Source: an uncultured Pelagibacteraceae bacterium (lineage in GTDB: Bacteria > Pseudomonadota > Alphaproteobacteria > Pelagibacterales > Pelagibacteraceae). From it: a stretch of 64,000 nucleotides of DNA. Made by a program: the position numbers and the translations under genes. This document shows positions 36,533-45,799 of this stretch, one piece after another (position 1 is the stretch's first letter; the number at the start of each line of letters is the position of its first letter). The notes under the pieces were generated by a model. The model worked only from the letters and a program-made list of their open reading frames with translations. It ran no database searches and had not been told where the DNA came from. Location of the stretch: NCBI GenBank assembly GCA_902612325.1, contig CACMDB010000002.1, positions 1 to 64,000 of the forward strand. The letters are read 5' to 3'.

Positions 36533-37186
36533 TTATGCTTTCTTTGTTTTAATTGGTTTCTTTCTTTTAGGATAACAACTGGTGCAAATTTTACAAGTTA
36601 CTCCATAGCACTCTCTTGCTTTACAATATTCACGTCCATAGTAAATGATTTGTAAATGAAGTTTATTCCAACTTTTTTTTGGAAATAATCTTTTTAAGTC
36701 CTCTTCAGTTTGAATAACATTCTTTCCATTTGTTAAGCCCCACCTTTGAGCTAATCTATGTATATGAGTGTCAATTGGAAATGCTGGATATCCAAAGCCT
36801 TGAGACATGACAACGCCAGCTGTTTTATGACCAACTCCAGGTAAGCTCTCTAATTCTTCAAATGTTTTAGGAACTTTACCATTGTGTTTTTCTATTAATA
36901 ATTTTGATAGGTTGTAAATACTCTTTGCTTTAATTCTAAAAATACCAATCTTTTTTATTAATTTCTCAATTTTTTTTCTTCCTAATTTTACAAAATGTTT
37001 TGGTTTATAATATTTTGGATAAATATCTTTAGTAACATTATTTACATTAACGTCTGTGCATTGTGCTGAAAGTAAAACAGAAATCAAAAGAGTAAAAACA
37101 TTTCTACTTTTCAATGGAACATATATAGAGGGATAAGTTTTATTTAAAATCTTTAATACTATCTTAGCCCTTTGAATTTCATTCAT
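36533..37186 (-). CDS. nth: Endonuclease III (Nth) DNA glycosylase/AP lyase
   Basis: Base-excision repair of oxidised pyrimidines. The helix-hairpin-helix is LESLPGVGHKTAGVVMSQGF with catalytic Lys, followed by the Asp in FPIDTHIHRLAQRWG. Five cysteines lie in the C-terminal motif CKARECYGVTCKICTSC, but their spacing does not match the usual C-x6-C-x2-C-x5-C of the 4Fe-4S cluster; the cluster may be ligated differently or be lost. 217 residues, with a lysine-rich tail. It overlaps dapB by one base. Confidence 0.95.
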   Translation of the reverse strand: MNEIQRAKIVLKILNKTYPSIYVPLKSRNVFTLLISVLLSAQCTDVNVNNVTKDIYPKYYKPKHFVKLGRKKIEKLIKKIGIFRIKAKSIYNLSKLLIEKHNGKVPKTFEELESLPGVGHKTAGVVMSQGFGYPAFPIDTHIHRLAQRWGLTNGKNVIQTEEDLKRLFPKKSWNKLHLQIIYYGREYCKARECYGVTCKICTSCYPKRKKPIKTKKA

Positions 37187-37962
37187 TATTTGAAATTCAT
37201 TAAATCTCTCATTGAGTAAAGACCAGGTTTCTTATTTACTAGCCATTTTGCTGCTGTCAATGCGCCTTCAGAGTAAAGAGCTCTATCAAAAGCCTCATGA
37301 TTTAAAGTGATTATTTCTTTACCACTAGAAAATTTTACCTCATGTTCCCCAATGATTTCACCTTTTCTGATTGAGTTGAAATTTATCTTTTTACTATATG
37401 GAAAAGTTTTTTTGTTTAAATATTTTTTTCCATACAAGCTTAAGAAATTCTTTTTTTTGCCATAAGCAATCCCTTTACCAATCATAAGTGCTGTGCCAGA
37501 AGGATAGTCTTTTTTGTGTTTATGATGTATTTCAAAAACTTTACTTAAAAAATTTTTCCCTAAAGAACTTGAGGCTATTTCTGTTAAATAAACTAAAAGA
37601 TTTATTCCTAAACTCATATTACCAGCTTTTAAAATTGGTATTTTTTTCGAATATTTTTTAATAAGATCCTCCTGTTTTTTGTTAAACCCCGTGGTTCCAA
37701 TTACAACTTTTTTTTTTAGCTTTCTTGCTATTTTTAGTATTTCAAGCGTGCAACTAGGTACAGTAAAATCAATAATTATATCTGTTTTTTTAAAGGCTTT
37801 TTCAGAATTCAATTCTAGTTTGATCCCATTAACTTTTTTATTAATTAATATATTTTCTGTGAGTGTGACTAATTTAAAATTAATATTTTTTTTTGAAGAT
37901 TTTATTAGTTGTTGGCCCATTCTACCCAAGCAACCAGTAATTGCTAAGTTTATTTTTTTCAT
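37186..37962 (-). CDS. dapB: 4-hydroxy-tetrahydrodipicolinate reductase
   Basis: NAD(P)H-dependent step of lysine and diaminopimelate synthesis. The Rossmann loop is ITGCLGRMGQQLI (residues 8-20), VIGTTGFNKKQEDLI follows, NMSLGINLLVYL is the conserved substrate-binding helix and the catalytic motif is IHHKHKKDYPSGTALMIGK. 258 residues. Very lysine-rich inside an otherwise typical fold. Confidence 0.96.
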   Translation of the reverse strand: MKKINLAITGCLGRMGQQLIKSSKKNINFKLVTLTENILINKKVNGIKLELNSEKAFKKTDIIIDFTVPSCTLEILKIARKLKKKVVIGTTGFNKKQEDLIKKYSKKIPILKAGNMSLGINLLVYLTEIASSSLGKNFLSKVFEIHHKHKKDYPSGTALMIGKGIAYGKKKNFLSLYGKKYLNKKTFPYSKKINFNSIRKGEIIGEHEVKFSSGKEIITLNHEAFDRALYSEGALTAAKWLVNKKPGLYSMRDLMNFK

Positions 37963-37973
37963 AATTTCTTATT

Positions 37974-39131
37974 TCATTTACTTAATTTATTTTCAAACTC
38001 TTTTTTTAATTTTTTGACTATATTTTCCCAAGAAAAATTTTTATGAACAAGTTTGCTTCTTACATCTTTTTTATCGTCAATTTTATTTATGATAGAACCG
38101 AGAATTTCAATTAAAGAATTAGTTTTTGGGCTAAGATAAATACTCTCATTTAGACTTTTTTCCTTACTTTCAATTTTAAAACCCATACAATCATCAAAAT
38201 AGTCATCAGTAGGCCCACCATCTGTAACCACTATCTGTGTTCCACATGCGGCAGCTTCGAGTGGGGTAAGATTAAAACCTTCAGCCTTATAAGGTGAAAC
38301 GTAACAATCTGTTATAGAATAAATATTCCTTAATTCATCAAAATTTAAATTTTTGGAAATGATAATTATGTCATTATACATTTGTTCATTAAAAATTTGG
38401 TATTTTTGATTAAATTTCGAATTTTGCATATTTTTTATAGGAGAATTCGCATTTCGATCATACAAGTTGCTCTGATCTTTTAAAATAAGTTTAAGATTTT
38501 TATTTTTCTTTTTTAGAATTCCATATGCCGCTACTAAATCCTCAACACCTTTGTTTTGAGTCATGGCACCAATATTTGTTAAAACATAGTCATCAGATTT
38601 TATATTATATTTGTCCCTAATATTTTTTTTTTCACTTTCAGAAATTAAATTAAAAGTTTCTACGTCAACTCCATGAGGAACAACTATTACCTGATCTTCT
38701 CTAAAACCAGACGCTAGAAAGCTTTTCTTAGACCAATTAGATGGAGTGTGTATAAAAAAATTTTTTTCTCTACTCAGCTGAATTGGATCGCCATTAGTAT
38801 AATCTGATTTAAATAAATTATTTTTATATTCTGAAGTTGCAAATATAAAAATTAGCTTTGAATTAAATTTTTTATCAAAATTAAATGGTGCTGAAATTCT
38901 ATAAGTTATATCATAATTAATATTATCTGATGCCAGCGGGATTTTATTAATTACATTTTTTACTTCATTCCTTAAACCACTATCATTTCTTTGTGAATTC
39001 CAATTTTCATTAGAAAAAGAAACATCTTGAAAATATATGTTTGTTGATTTGATTAGTTCGAAGATTTGCCATTGGTTAACAAGTGCGTAGGAGTGATTTA
39101 TATTACGCCAGCCTTCAACAAGAATATTCAT
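37974..39131 (-). CDS. Glycosyltransferase family 4-like protein
   Basis: GT-B glycosyltransferase of 385 residues. The N-terminal half contains ILVEGWRNINHSYALVNQW; the C-terminal half has the family-4 features TNIGAMTQNKGVEDLVAAY, CYVSPYKAEGFNLTPLEAAACGTQIVVTDGG with the E-x7-E motif. The likely donor is a nucleotide sugar and the acceptor is unknown, possibly an envelope glycan. It lies 11 bp downstream from dapB's start side and 22 bp before the small membrane protein gene; its own promoter is not evident. Confidence 0.88.
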   Translation of the reverse strand: MNILVEGWRNINHSYALVNQWQIFELIKSTNIYFQDVSFSNENWNSQRNDSGLRNEVKNVINKIPLASDNINYDITYRISAPFNFDKKFNSKLIFIFATSEYKNNLFKSDYTNGDPIQLSREKNFFIHTPSNWSKKSFLASGFREDQVIVVPHGVDVETFNLISESEKKNIRDKYNIKSDDYVLTNIGAMTQNKGVEDLVAAYGILKKKNKNLKLILKDQSNLYDRNANSPIKNMQNSKFNQKYQIFNEQMYNDIIIISKNLNFDELRNIYSITDCYVSPYKAEGFNLTPLEAAACGTQIVVTDGGPTDDYFDDCMGFKIESKEKSLNESIYLSPKTNSLIEILGSIINKIDDKKDVRSKLVHKNFSWENIVKKLKKEFENKLSK

Positions 39132-39153
39132 TATAATAGATTATAATTTATAT

Positions 39154-39321
39154 TTAAAACACAAAAAAAGAAATGATTACAATAGATATAACAATTATTG
39201 ACCAAATAGCCAAATTTTTGAGAAATCTTTTTGATTTTGAATTTGATCTTAAAAATTCAGGTAAAACTAAAATTAAAACAGCTATTAAAAAAATAGCCGG
39301 AATTATTTCTTCTAACCCCAT
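39154..39321 (-). CDS. Small two-helix membrane protein downstream of dnaJ
   Basis: A 55-codon ORF that begins 2 bp after the dnaJ stop. It reads MGLEEIIPAIFLIAVLILVL, a basic turn RSNSKSKRF, then LKNLAIWSIIVISIVIISFF: two predicted membrane helices joined by a positive loop, suggesting both ends outside and the loop in the cytoplasm. No family recognised. It would be the last gene of the grpE-dnaK-dnaJ string. A 57-codon ORF on the opposite strand covers much of the same DNA but looks less protein-like. Confidence 0.6.
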   Translation of the reverse strand: MGLEEIIPAIFLIAVLILVLPEFLRSNSKSKRFLKNLAIWSIIVISIVIISFFVF

Positions 39322-39323
39322 TT

Positions 39324-40460
39324 TTAACTATTCCAGAAACTTTTAGCTTTTTGGAAGAATTTCTTAATACTTGGATTTGATTTTTCATTTTCAATTTTTC
39401 TAAATCGTTCTAATAAATCTTTTTGTTCTTTGTTTAAAAAGACTGGCACTTCAGTTTTTACCTGAACGTATAGATCACCGAAATCACCTCTACGCATAAA
39501 AGGCATACCTTTGCCTTTTAATCTAAATTGTTTACCATCTTGAGTTCCATCTGGTATTTTAATCTTTGCTTTTTTTCCATCAATTGTAGGTATTTCAATT
39601 GTTGTACCTAAAGCAGCATCGGCAATTGAAATTGGGAATTCAAAAAATAAATTTACATCAGATCTTTTAAATAATTCATGAGATTTAACATTTATAAATA
39701 AATACAAATCTCCGCTGGTACCCCCTCTTGTTCCTGCTTCACCTTTGCCAGCAAGTCTTATTCTCGTACCATCATCTACACCTTTGGGTATTGTTACAGA
39801 TACTTTTTTGTTAGTTTGTTTATTTCCTTGTCCGTTACAATTCCCACACGGATTGGTAATCTCTTCACCACTTCCTGCACACTGAGGACAAGTTTGTTGA
39901 ACTGTAAAGAAACCTTGATTAGATCTAACTCTTCCATTTCCTCCACAATAGGTACATCTATCTGGACTTGAGCCTGGTTTAGAACCATTTCCTTTACAAG
40001 TATTACATCTTTCAGACGTGGAGAATTGAATATTCTGTTTTTTTCCAGTGTAGGCCTCCTCTAGTGTAATTGATAAATCATATCTTAGATCCGAACCTCT
40101 GTTATTTGAGCTTCTTCTTGAACTTCTTCTGCCTCCACCACCAAAGTCTCCAAAAAAATCTTCGAAAATATCAGAGAAATCTGCACCACTAAAACCTCCA
40201 AAACCACCAAAACCACCTCTACCACCGCCACCATTTTCAAATGCAGCATGTCCAAAGTTATCGTAGTTTTCTTTTTTTGATTTATCAGAGAGTATACCAT
40301 AAGCCTCACTGGCTTCTTTAAATTTATCTTCTGCTGATTTATCCCCAGGATTTTTGTCAGGATGATATTTAACGGCTAATTTTCTGTAGGCTGATTTTAG
40401 TTCATCAGGGCTTGCGCTTTTACTTACTCCTAAGACATCATAATAATCTCTTTTAGCCAT
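39324..40460 (-). CDS. dnaJ: Chaperone DnaJ (Hsp40)
   Basis: DnaK co-chaperone. The J domain (residues 3-68) contains the HPD motif in [13 protein letters not shown] Gly/Phe-rich segment follows ([20 protein letters not shown]). The zinc domain has four CxxCxGxG repeats: [24 protein letters not shown] and CGNCNGQG. The C-terminal beta domains end in a substrate-binding region. 378 residues. It is 28 bp after dnaK. Confidence 0.99.
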   Translation of the reverse strand: MAKRDYYDVLGVSKSASPDELKSAYRKLAVKYHPDKNPGDKSAEDKFKEASEAYGILSDKSKKENYDNFGHAAFENGGGGRGGFGGFGGFSGADFSDIFEDFFGDFGGGGRRSSRRSSNNRGSDLRYDLSITLEEAYTGKKQNIQFSTSERCNTCKGNGSKPGSSPDRCTYCGGNGRVRSNQGFFTVQQTCPQCAGSGEEITNPCGNCNGQGNKQTNKKVSVTIPKGVDDGTRIRLAGKGEAGTRGGTSGDLYLFINVKSHELFKRSDVNLFFEFPISIADAALGTTIEIPTIDGKKAKIKIPDGTQDGKQFRLKGKGMPFMRRGDFGDLYVQVKTEVPVFLNKEQKDLLERFRKIENEKSNPSIKKFFQKAKSFWNS

Positions 40461-40488
40461 GTATATAACCTGGACAAATAGATGTCAG

Positions 40489-42415
40489 TTAAGCGCTTTT
40501 TTCTTTATTCTCGTCTTTTACTTCCTCAAAGTCCGCATCAACAACATTATCGTCTTTCTTTCCCTTTTCGTCTTTTCCATCATCTTTACCAGAATCTGGT
40601 TTTGTGCTTTGTTGTGACTTGTAAATAGCTTCTCCTAGTTTCATTGAAGCTTGTACTAATGCCTCTGTTTTTTTCTTAATATCCTCAATATCTTCACCTT
40701 TAAGAGATTCCTTTAATGCATTTGAACCATCTTCTATTGCTTTTTTCTCTGCATCTGAAACTTTAGATCCATGCTCTTTAAGATTTTTTTCAGTTGAATG
40801 AATTAAAGTATCTGCCTGATTTCTAACATCAACAGACTCCCTTTTTTTCTTGTCTGCTTCTTTATTTGCTTCAGCATCTTTTACCATTTTTTCAATTTCT
40901 TCATCACTTAATCCACCAGAAGCTTGAATTTGAATCTTTTGTTCTTTGCCAGTGCCTTTGTCTTTTGCAGACACATTCACAATTCCATTAGCGTCTATAT
41001 CAAAAGTGACTTCAATTTGAGGAACTCCTCTTGGAGCTGGAGCTATACCAACTAGTTCAAAATTACCAAGTAATTTATTATCTGTTGCCATCTCTCTTTC
41101 CCCCTGTAGAACTCGAATAGAGACCGCTGGCTGGTTATCCTCTGCAGTAGAAAACACCTGGCTTTTTTTTGTAGGTATAGTTGTATTTTTTTCTATTAGT
41201 TTTGTAGATACACCGCCTAGAGTTTCAATTCCTAGGGATAATGGTGTTACATCTAATAAAAGAACATCTTTCACATCACCTTGTAAAACACCAGCTTGAA
41301 TTGCAGCACCCATTGCAACCACTTCATCAGGGTTAACACTTTTGTTAGGTTCTTTACCAAAGAAATTTTTTACTTCAGAAATGACTTTTGGCATTCTAGT
41401 CATACCTCCGACCATTACGACTTCATCAACATCGCTAGCTGAAATTCCAGCATCTTTTAAAGCAGTTTTACATGGTGGAATAGTTTTTGCTATTAAGTCC
41501 TCAACTAAAGCTTCTAACTTAGCTCTAGTCATTTTTAAATTAATATGTTTAGGACCAGTTTTATCGGCAGTTATAAATGGTAAATTAATATCTGTTTGCT
41601 CAGCTGCTGAAAGTTCAATTTTTGCTTTTTCAGCTGCCTCTTTTAACCTTTGCAATGCTAACTTATCGGTTTTTAAATCAATACCACTATCTTTTTTGAA
41701 CTCAGAAATTAGATATTCTACAACAGCGTTGTCAAAATCTTCTCCACCCAAAAAAAGTATCACCATTTGTAGATTTTACTTCAAAAACTCCATCACCTAA
41801 TTCAAGAATAGACACATCAAAAGTTCCACCACCTAAATCGTAAACTGCAATTTTTTTATTTTGTTTCTTATCCAACCCATAGGCTAGTGAAGCTGCAGTT
41901 GGTTCATTGATAATTCTTAAAACTTCTAACCCAGCTATTTTTCCAGCATCCTTGGTAGCTTGTCTTTGTGCATCATTAAAATATGCAGGGACAGTTATTA
42001 CTGCTTTTGTAACAGCTTGACCTAAATATTTTTCAGCAGTCTCTTTCATTTTCTGGAGAATAAAAGCAGAAATTTGTGAAGGTGAATATTTCTCTCCTTT
42101 CGCTTCAATCCATGCGTCACCTTTTTCAGAATTTACAATCTTAAAAGGTGCAGCTTCGATATCTTTTTTAACAGTTGGGTCTTCAAAATTTCTACCAATC
42201 AATCTTTTGACTGCAAAAATTGTATTCTCGGGATTTGTTACTGCTTGTCTTTTAGCAGGTTGTCCTATTAATTTTTCTTTTTCTTCAGTAAAAGCAACTA
42301 CTGAAGGTGTCGTTCTTGCACCCTCTGCATTTTCCAAAACTTTTGCCTGGCTCCCTTCCATAATAGCCACACAAGAGTTTGTTGTTCCTAAGTCTATTCC
42401 AATTATTTTGCTCAT
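40489..42415 (-). CDS. dnaK: Chaperone DnaK (Hsp70), apparent frameshift
   Basis: ATP-driven chaperone. The N-terminal reading frame (42415 down to about 41757) begins [20 protein letters not shown] and runs to [10 protein letters not shown], then leaves the DnaK frame and ends. DnaK sequence resumes in another frame at [13 protein letters not shown] and runs to the end, [18 protein letters not shown]. The break is at seven A (41750-41756 on the plus strand); six would restore D-T-F-L-G-G-E-D and give one 641-residue protein, a normal DnaK length. All other parts are conserved, so I read this as one gene with a one-base homopolymer insertion, either a sequencing or assembly error or a slippage site, not decay. 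An internal ATG at 41766 is unlikely to be a true start. Confidence 0.93.
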
Positions 42416-42432
42416 ATCAGTTATTTGTTCTC

Positions 42433-42463
42433 CTCATATAGGGTTGAAATTGAATTCTACAAG
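42433..42463 (-). promoter_or_regulatory. Sigma-32 promoter upstream of dnaK
   Basis: On the minus strand CTTG (42463-42460) lies 17 bp before CCTATATGAG (42442-42433), which fits the alphaproteobacterial sigma-32 pattern CTTG-N17/18-CYTATnTnnG at every defined position. It lies between grpE and dnaK, 18 bp before the dnaK ATG. The Shine-Dalgarno AGGAG (42434-42430) overlaps its end, so transcripts from this promoter would have a very short leader and may lose part of that site. Confidence 0.65.
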
Positions 42464-42475
42464 TTCATTTAAATA

Positions 42476-43126
42476 TTATTTATCTCCTGAATTTTCTTTA
42501 TTTTCCTCATTTTTTTCCTCTTTTTTTTCACCTTTTTTTGCTACGCCCACTAAAGCCGGTCTTAACAATCTATCTTTAATTGTGAATCCTTTTTGTATTT
42601 CTTGAACAATTGTTCCGGGTTCTTTTTGATCATCTTCTATTTCAATCATTGCTTGGTGAAAGTTTGGATCTAATTTTTTATTGAGACATTCAATAGGTTT
42701 GATTTTATTTTTTGAAAAAATTGAAATTAAATCTTTATTGATAATATCAAAATGTTCGAGTGTTTTTTTTAATGCTTCAGTATCCTTTAAAGTTTCATCG
42801 TTTGATAAAATTTGTTTTGATCTTTCAAGATTATCTATTAAATTTAAAGCTTCTCTTGCAAAGGAAAACCCTCCATATTCAAAAGCATCTTCTTTCTCTT
42901 TTTCAAACCTTCTTCTTTGGTTTTCCATTTCAGCAAATGACCTTGCAAGCTTATCTTCTAACTCTAAAATTTTCTCTTTTGGTGTTTTTTCTTGTTCTTG
43001 ATCCTGCTCCTGGTCTTGTTCTTTATTATTTGTTTCTAAATTTTCAGTTTTTTGATCTTGATTTAAACTTTTTTGATCTTTCTCTGATGCTTTGTTTGTA
43101 TTTTCCTGGTTTTGATCTTTTTCCAT
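42476..43126 (-). CDS. grpE: Nucleotide exchange factor GrpE
   Basis: Dimeric exchange factor for DnaK. The N-terminal 60 residues are polar, rich in Q, D, E, K and N (KDQNQENTNKASEKDQKSLN), then a long coiled coil (ELEDKLARSFAEMENQRRRFEKEKED), then the beta domain with conserved PIECLNKKLDPNFHQAMIEIED and GTIVQEIQKGFTIKDRLLRPALVGVAK. 216 residues. It starts the grpE-dnaK-dnaJ operon. No HrcA gene or CIRCE element is seen here. A 6-bp inverted repeat (CCATAT/ATATGG) overlaps its start codon. Confidence 0.97.
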   Translation of the reverse strand: MEKDQNQENTNKASEKDQKSLNQDQKTENLETNNKEQDQEQDQEQEKTPKEKILELEDKLARSFAEMENQRRRFEKEKEDAFEYGGFSFAREALNLIDNLERSKQILSNDETLKDTEALKKTLEHFDIINKDLISIFSKNKIKPIECLNKKLDPNFHQAMIEIEDDQKEPGTIVQEIQKGFTIKDRLLRPALVGVAKKGEKKEEKNEENKENSGDK

Positions 43127-43162
43127 ATGGACATATATGGTAAGAAAAAATTAAATTTCCAG

Positions 43163-43765
43163 ATGCTAAAAAAAAAAATTAAACAACTCCTTATAGGTAC
43201 AAATAACAAAGGAAAATTAAAGGAAATTAGAGATTTATTACCAGCTAATATTAAAACATTTCCTACCTCAAAGTTTAATTTAAAGAGCCCAAAAGAAACA
43301 GGAAAGACTTTTAAAGAAAATTCTATCATCAAATCTCAATACTTTTCAAAAAAAACAAATCTAATCTGTTTAGCTGATGACTCTGGTTTAGAAATTGACA
43401 TTTTAAATAAAAAACCAGGAATTTTTTCAGCACGATGGGCTGGAAAAAAATTAAATTTTAATAAGGCAATTCAAAAAGTTTATAAGGCATTAGATAAAAA
43501 AGATAAAAATTGGAGAAATAAAAAAATTAACGCCAGGTTTGTTTGTGCTTTATCCATTAGTTATTTAGATAAAAAAATAGCTTGTGTAGTAGGAAAAGTT
43601 GAGGGGTATATCTCTAAAAAACCTAAGGGTAAAAATGGGTTTGGATATGATCCAATATTTATTCCTAAAAATAAAATAAAAACTTTTGGTGAGATGAAGC
43701 CATTTCAAAAGTATAAATTAGACCATAGGTCTGATGCGTTTAAAAAGCTTAGAAAATTTCTTTAA
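43163..43765 (+). CDS. rdgB: XTP/dITP pyrophosphatase (RdgB/HAM1)
   Basis: House-cleaning NTPase that removes deaminated purine nucleotides. Marks are LLIGTNNKGKLKEIRDLLP (residues 8-26), the catalytic FKENSIIKSQYFSKKTNLICLADDSGLEID, and GKNGFGYDPIFIPKNKIKTFGEM. The start at 43163 gives the standard N-terminus; an in-frame start at 43112 would extend into grpE and is rejected. 200 residues. Divergent from grpE with 36 bp between starts and convergent with the next gene, overlapping it by 17 bp. Confidence 0.96.
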   Translation: MLKKKIKQLLIGTNNKGKLKEIRDLLPANIKTFPTSKFNLKSPKETGKTFKENSIIKSQYFSKKTNLICLADDSGLEIDILNKKPGIFSARWAGKKLNFNKAIQKVYKALDKKDKNWRNKKINARFVCALSISYLDKKIACVVGKVEGYISKKPKGKNGFGYDPIFIPKNKIKTFGEMKPFQKYKLDHRSDAFKKLRKFL

Positions 43766-44903
43766 TCTCTCCCCCATCAATTTTGTAAAAGTTTAATCTA
43801 TGATTTATTTTGTTATTTTTAACATCAAAAATACCAATTTTACCTTTGAATGAATTTTCTTTTTTAAAAATATTGTTTATCTCTGAAAAATCAGATTTTA
43901 AAGATAAATAATAAATCAATCCTAAAAGATCATAACTTAATAAGCTTAAATGATTTGGTTTTGAATTGTAGGTATTTACAAATTTTTTATTAAATGTCTC
44001 TAGATTTTGTTTATTAATCGATGGATAATATAATGGCTGGATATTTTCTTCTAAAAGTAAACTTTCATCAAACCATTGGTTAAGTGTTATAAATAACTTA
44101 TTTCTTGGCGATACATCGGTGTAAATAAGTGAAGTAATTACACTTTTAAGATTTTCATCAAAATCAGAAATAATAACTGAGTCGAAATTTACATTTCCAA
44201 TAGTGTATTGTTTTTCCAATTTCTTAATTTGTTCCTCCTTATCTACCAAATCTGAGTTTTCAACTCTTAAAATTTCATCAGCCAGATTTTGTTTTCTCAC
44301 ATCATAATTTGTTATTTTTTCAATTTGCTTTGTAAGTTTAGTTGGTTCAGTGTCATAAGTGTATTGTTCAGAAATTTTGATTTTCGATTGTTTAATTGCC
44401 TTTTTAATTTCATTTTTATAATCAAGGTCAGGTGTTAAGAAAATTGTTTTTTTTACTTCACTTAATTCCAAAAAATCTTTAATTGCATTTAACTGGGATA
44501 AAGAATTTACTCCGCTGCTTATCACATTTTTCGGTAGATCATTTGTTTTATTTGTTAAAGATAGAAAAATAACATCTTGTATTTGATCCAAATACATTAA
44601 GCTTTTGAAAAAAATTGGACCGATAAAAATTTTTATTCCTTCATTCTTTAACTTAGTAGCTGATTGTAGAGTTTGATTTGGATCAATACCTGTGTCCATT
44701 GGATAAACTTCAATATTGTCTGTTCCAATATCATTCAAAGCCATTCGGGTTGATTTAATTATTGATTGTCCTAATTCTTTATATTCACCAGATAAAGGTG
44801 CAAGTAGCCCAATTTTAATTTTTTCACTTTGTGAAAATGCAAATGAATGATTTGTTAAATAGATGATTATTAATGTAAAAATAATTCTAAAAATTTTTTT
44901 CAT
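43749..44903 (-). CDS. LpoA-like penicillin-binding protein activator (periplasmic binding protein fold)
   Basis: Periplasmic protein of 384 residues with signal MKKIFRIIFTLIIIYLTNHSFA, cut before FSQSEKIKIG. IGLLAPLSGEYKELGQSIIKSTRMALND marks the type 1 periplasmic binding protein fold; later parts include IKIFIGPIFFKSL and LLSYDLLGLIYYLS. Related proteins with rsmI and a BON lipoprotein as neighbours are LpoA-like activators (YraM). It lacks the usual lipobox and the N-terminal TPR half of E. coli LpoA. A branched-chain amino acid binding role is possible but less likely from context. Confidence 0.75.
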   Translation of the reverse strand: MKKIFRIIFTLIIIYLTNHSFAFSQSEKIKIGLLAPLSGEYKELGQSIIKSTRMALNDIGTDNIEVYPMDTGIDPNQTLQSATKLKNEGIKIFIGPIFFKSLMYLDQIQDVIFLSLTNKTNDLPKNVISSGVNSLSQLNAIKDFLELSEVKKTIFLTPDLDYKNEIKKAIKQSKIKISEQYTYDTEPTKLTKQIEKITNYDVRKQNLADEILRVENSDLVDKEEQIKKLEKQYTIGNVNFDSVIISDFDENLKSVITSLIYTDVSPRNKLFITLNQWFDESLLLEENIQPLYYPSINKQNLETFNKKFVNTYNSKPNHLSLLSYDLLGLIYYLSLKSDFSEINNIFKKENSFKGKIGIFDVKNNKINHRLNFYKIDGGEIKEIF

Positions 44904-44935
44904 TTTAATGATACTATAATATTTTTATTATAAAT

Positions 44936-45799
44936 ATGATTGAAAATTTAAAATCTGCTAATAGAGTGTTCAAAAAAAGTCTATATTTAGTCTCAACTCC
45001 AATTGGAAATTTAAACGATATAAGTCTTAGAGCAATAGAAACTCTTAAAAGGTCAGATTACATTCTGTGTGAAGATACGAGAATTTCAAAAAATTTATTT
45101 GAAAAATACCAAATCAAATCAAATTTAATTGCCAATCATAAATTCAATGAGAAAAGAAATGTTGTTAAAATTATAAAGTTAATTAATCAAGGATCACTTA
45201 TTTCTTTAATTTCAGATGCTGGCACCCCAGGCATTTCTGATCCAGGTTCCATATTAGTTAATGAGTGCATAAAGAATAATATCAATATTATTCCTATACC
45301 CGGTGCTTCAGCAGTAATATCAGCAGTATCAATATCAGGATTTTCAGAGAAGTTTTTCTTTTATGGATTTTTTCCTGAAAAGGATAAAATTTTAAAAGAG
45401 GATTTGGAAGATTTATCAAGATTAAATAGTTCAATCGTTTTTTTTATTTCGCCAAAGAAAATTAATAGGAATATTCCTCTAATTAAAAAAAATTTTATAG
45501 GAAGAAAAATCCTGATTTGTAGAGAAATGACAAAATTTTATGAGGAGTATAAAAGATCTAAAGTTGAAGATTTAGAACCATTAAAAAGTAATTTAAAAGG
45601 TGAATTGACTATTGTTATTTCGGAAAAAATTCATGACAAAAAACCTTCACAATCTTTGGATGAATCAGATAAAAGATTGATTAAAGCGATGATAAATAAA
45701 CTAAGCATAAAAGAAATAACAGATTTAATAATTCGTAAAAATGATATTTCAAAAAAAATTGTCTATGATTATTGCTTAAAAATTAAAAATGAAAAATAA
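44936..45799 (+). CDS. rsmI: 16S rRNA 2'-O-ribose C1402 methyltransferase RsmI
   Basis: Tetrapyrrole-methylase-fold SAM enzyme acting on C1402 at the decoding site. Signature LYLVSTPIGNLNDISLRAIETLK (residues 17-39), then ILCEDTRISKNLFEKY, LISDAGTPGISDPGSILV and the glycine-rich IPIPGASAVISAVSISGF. 287 residues. The yraN endonuclease-like gene that often follows rsmI is absent; a BON-domain lipoprotein gene overlaps its end by 11 bp. Confidence 0.97.
   Translation: MIENLKSANRVFKKSLYLVSTPIGNLNDISLRAIETLKRSDYILCEDTRISKNLFEKYQIKSNLIANHKFNEKRNVVKIIKLINQGSLISLISDAGTPGISDPGSILVNECIKNNINIIPIPGASAVISAVSISGFSEKFFFYGFFPEKDKILKEDLEDLSRLNSSIVFFISPKKINRNIPLIKKNFIGRKILICREMTKFYEEYKRSKVEDLEPLKSNLKGELTIVISEKIHDKKPSQSLDESDKRLIKAMINKLSIKEITDLIIRKNDISKKIVYDYCLKIKNEK

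Noticed and set aside
39173..39346. 57-codon plus-strand ORF opposite the small membrane protein
   Set aside because: It overlaps the end of dnaJ by 23 bp, is less hydrophobically patterned and has no ribosome-binding site. The minus-strand ORF over the same DNA starts just after dnaJ and has two clear membrane helices.
41732..41766. dnaK split into two independent genes with the second starting at 41766
   Set aside because: The break lies in the middle of the conserved ATPase domain at a homopolymer, and one base restores the full frame; separate functional halves are unlikely.
43123..43140. CCATAT/ATATGG inverted repeat at the grpE start codon
   Set aside because: Six-bp A/T-rich arms, not a CIRCE element, and partly coding; kept only as a note in the grpE entry.
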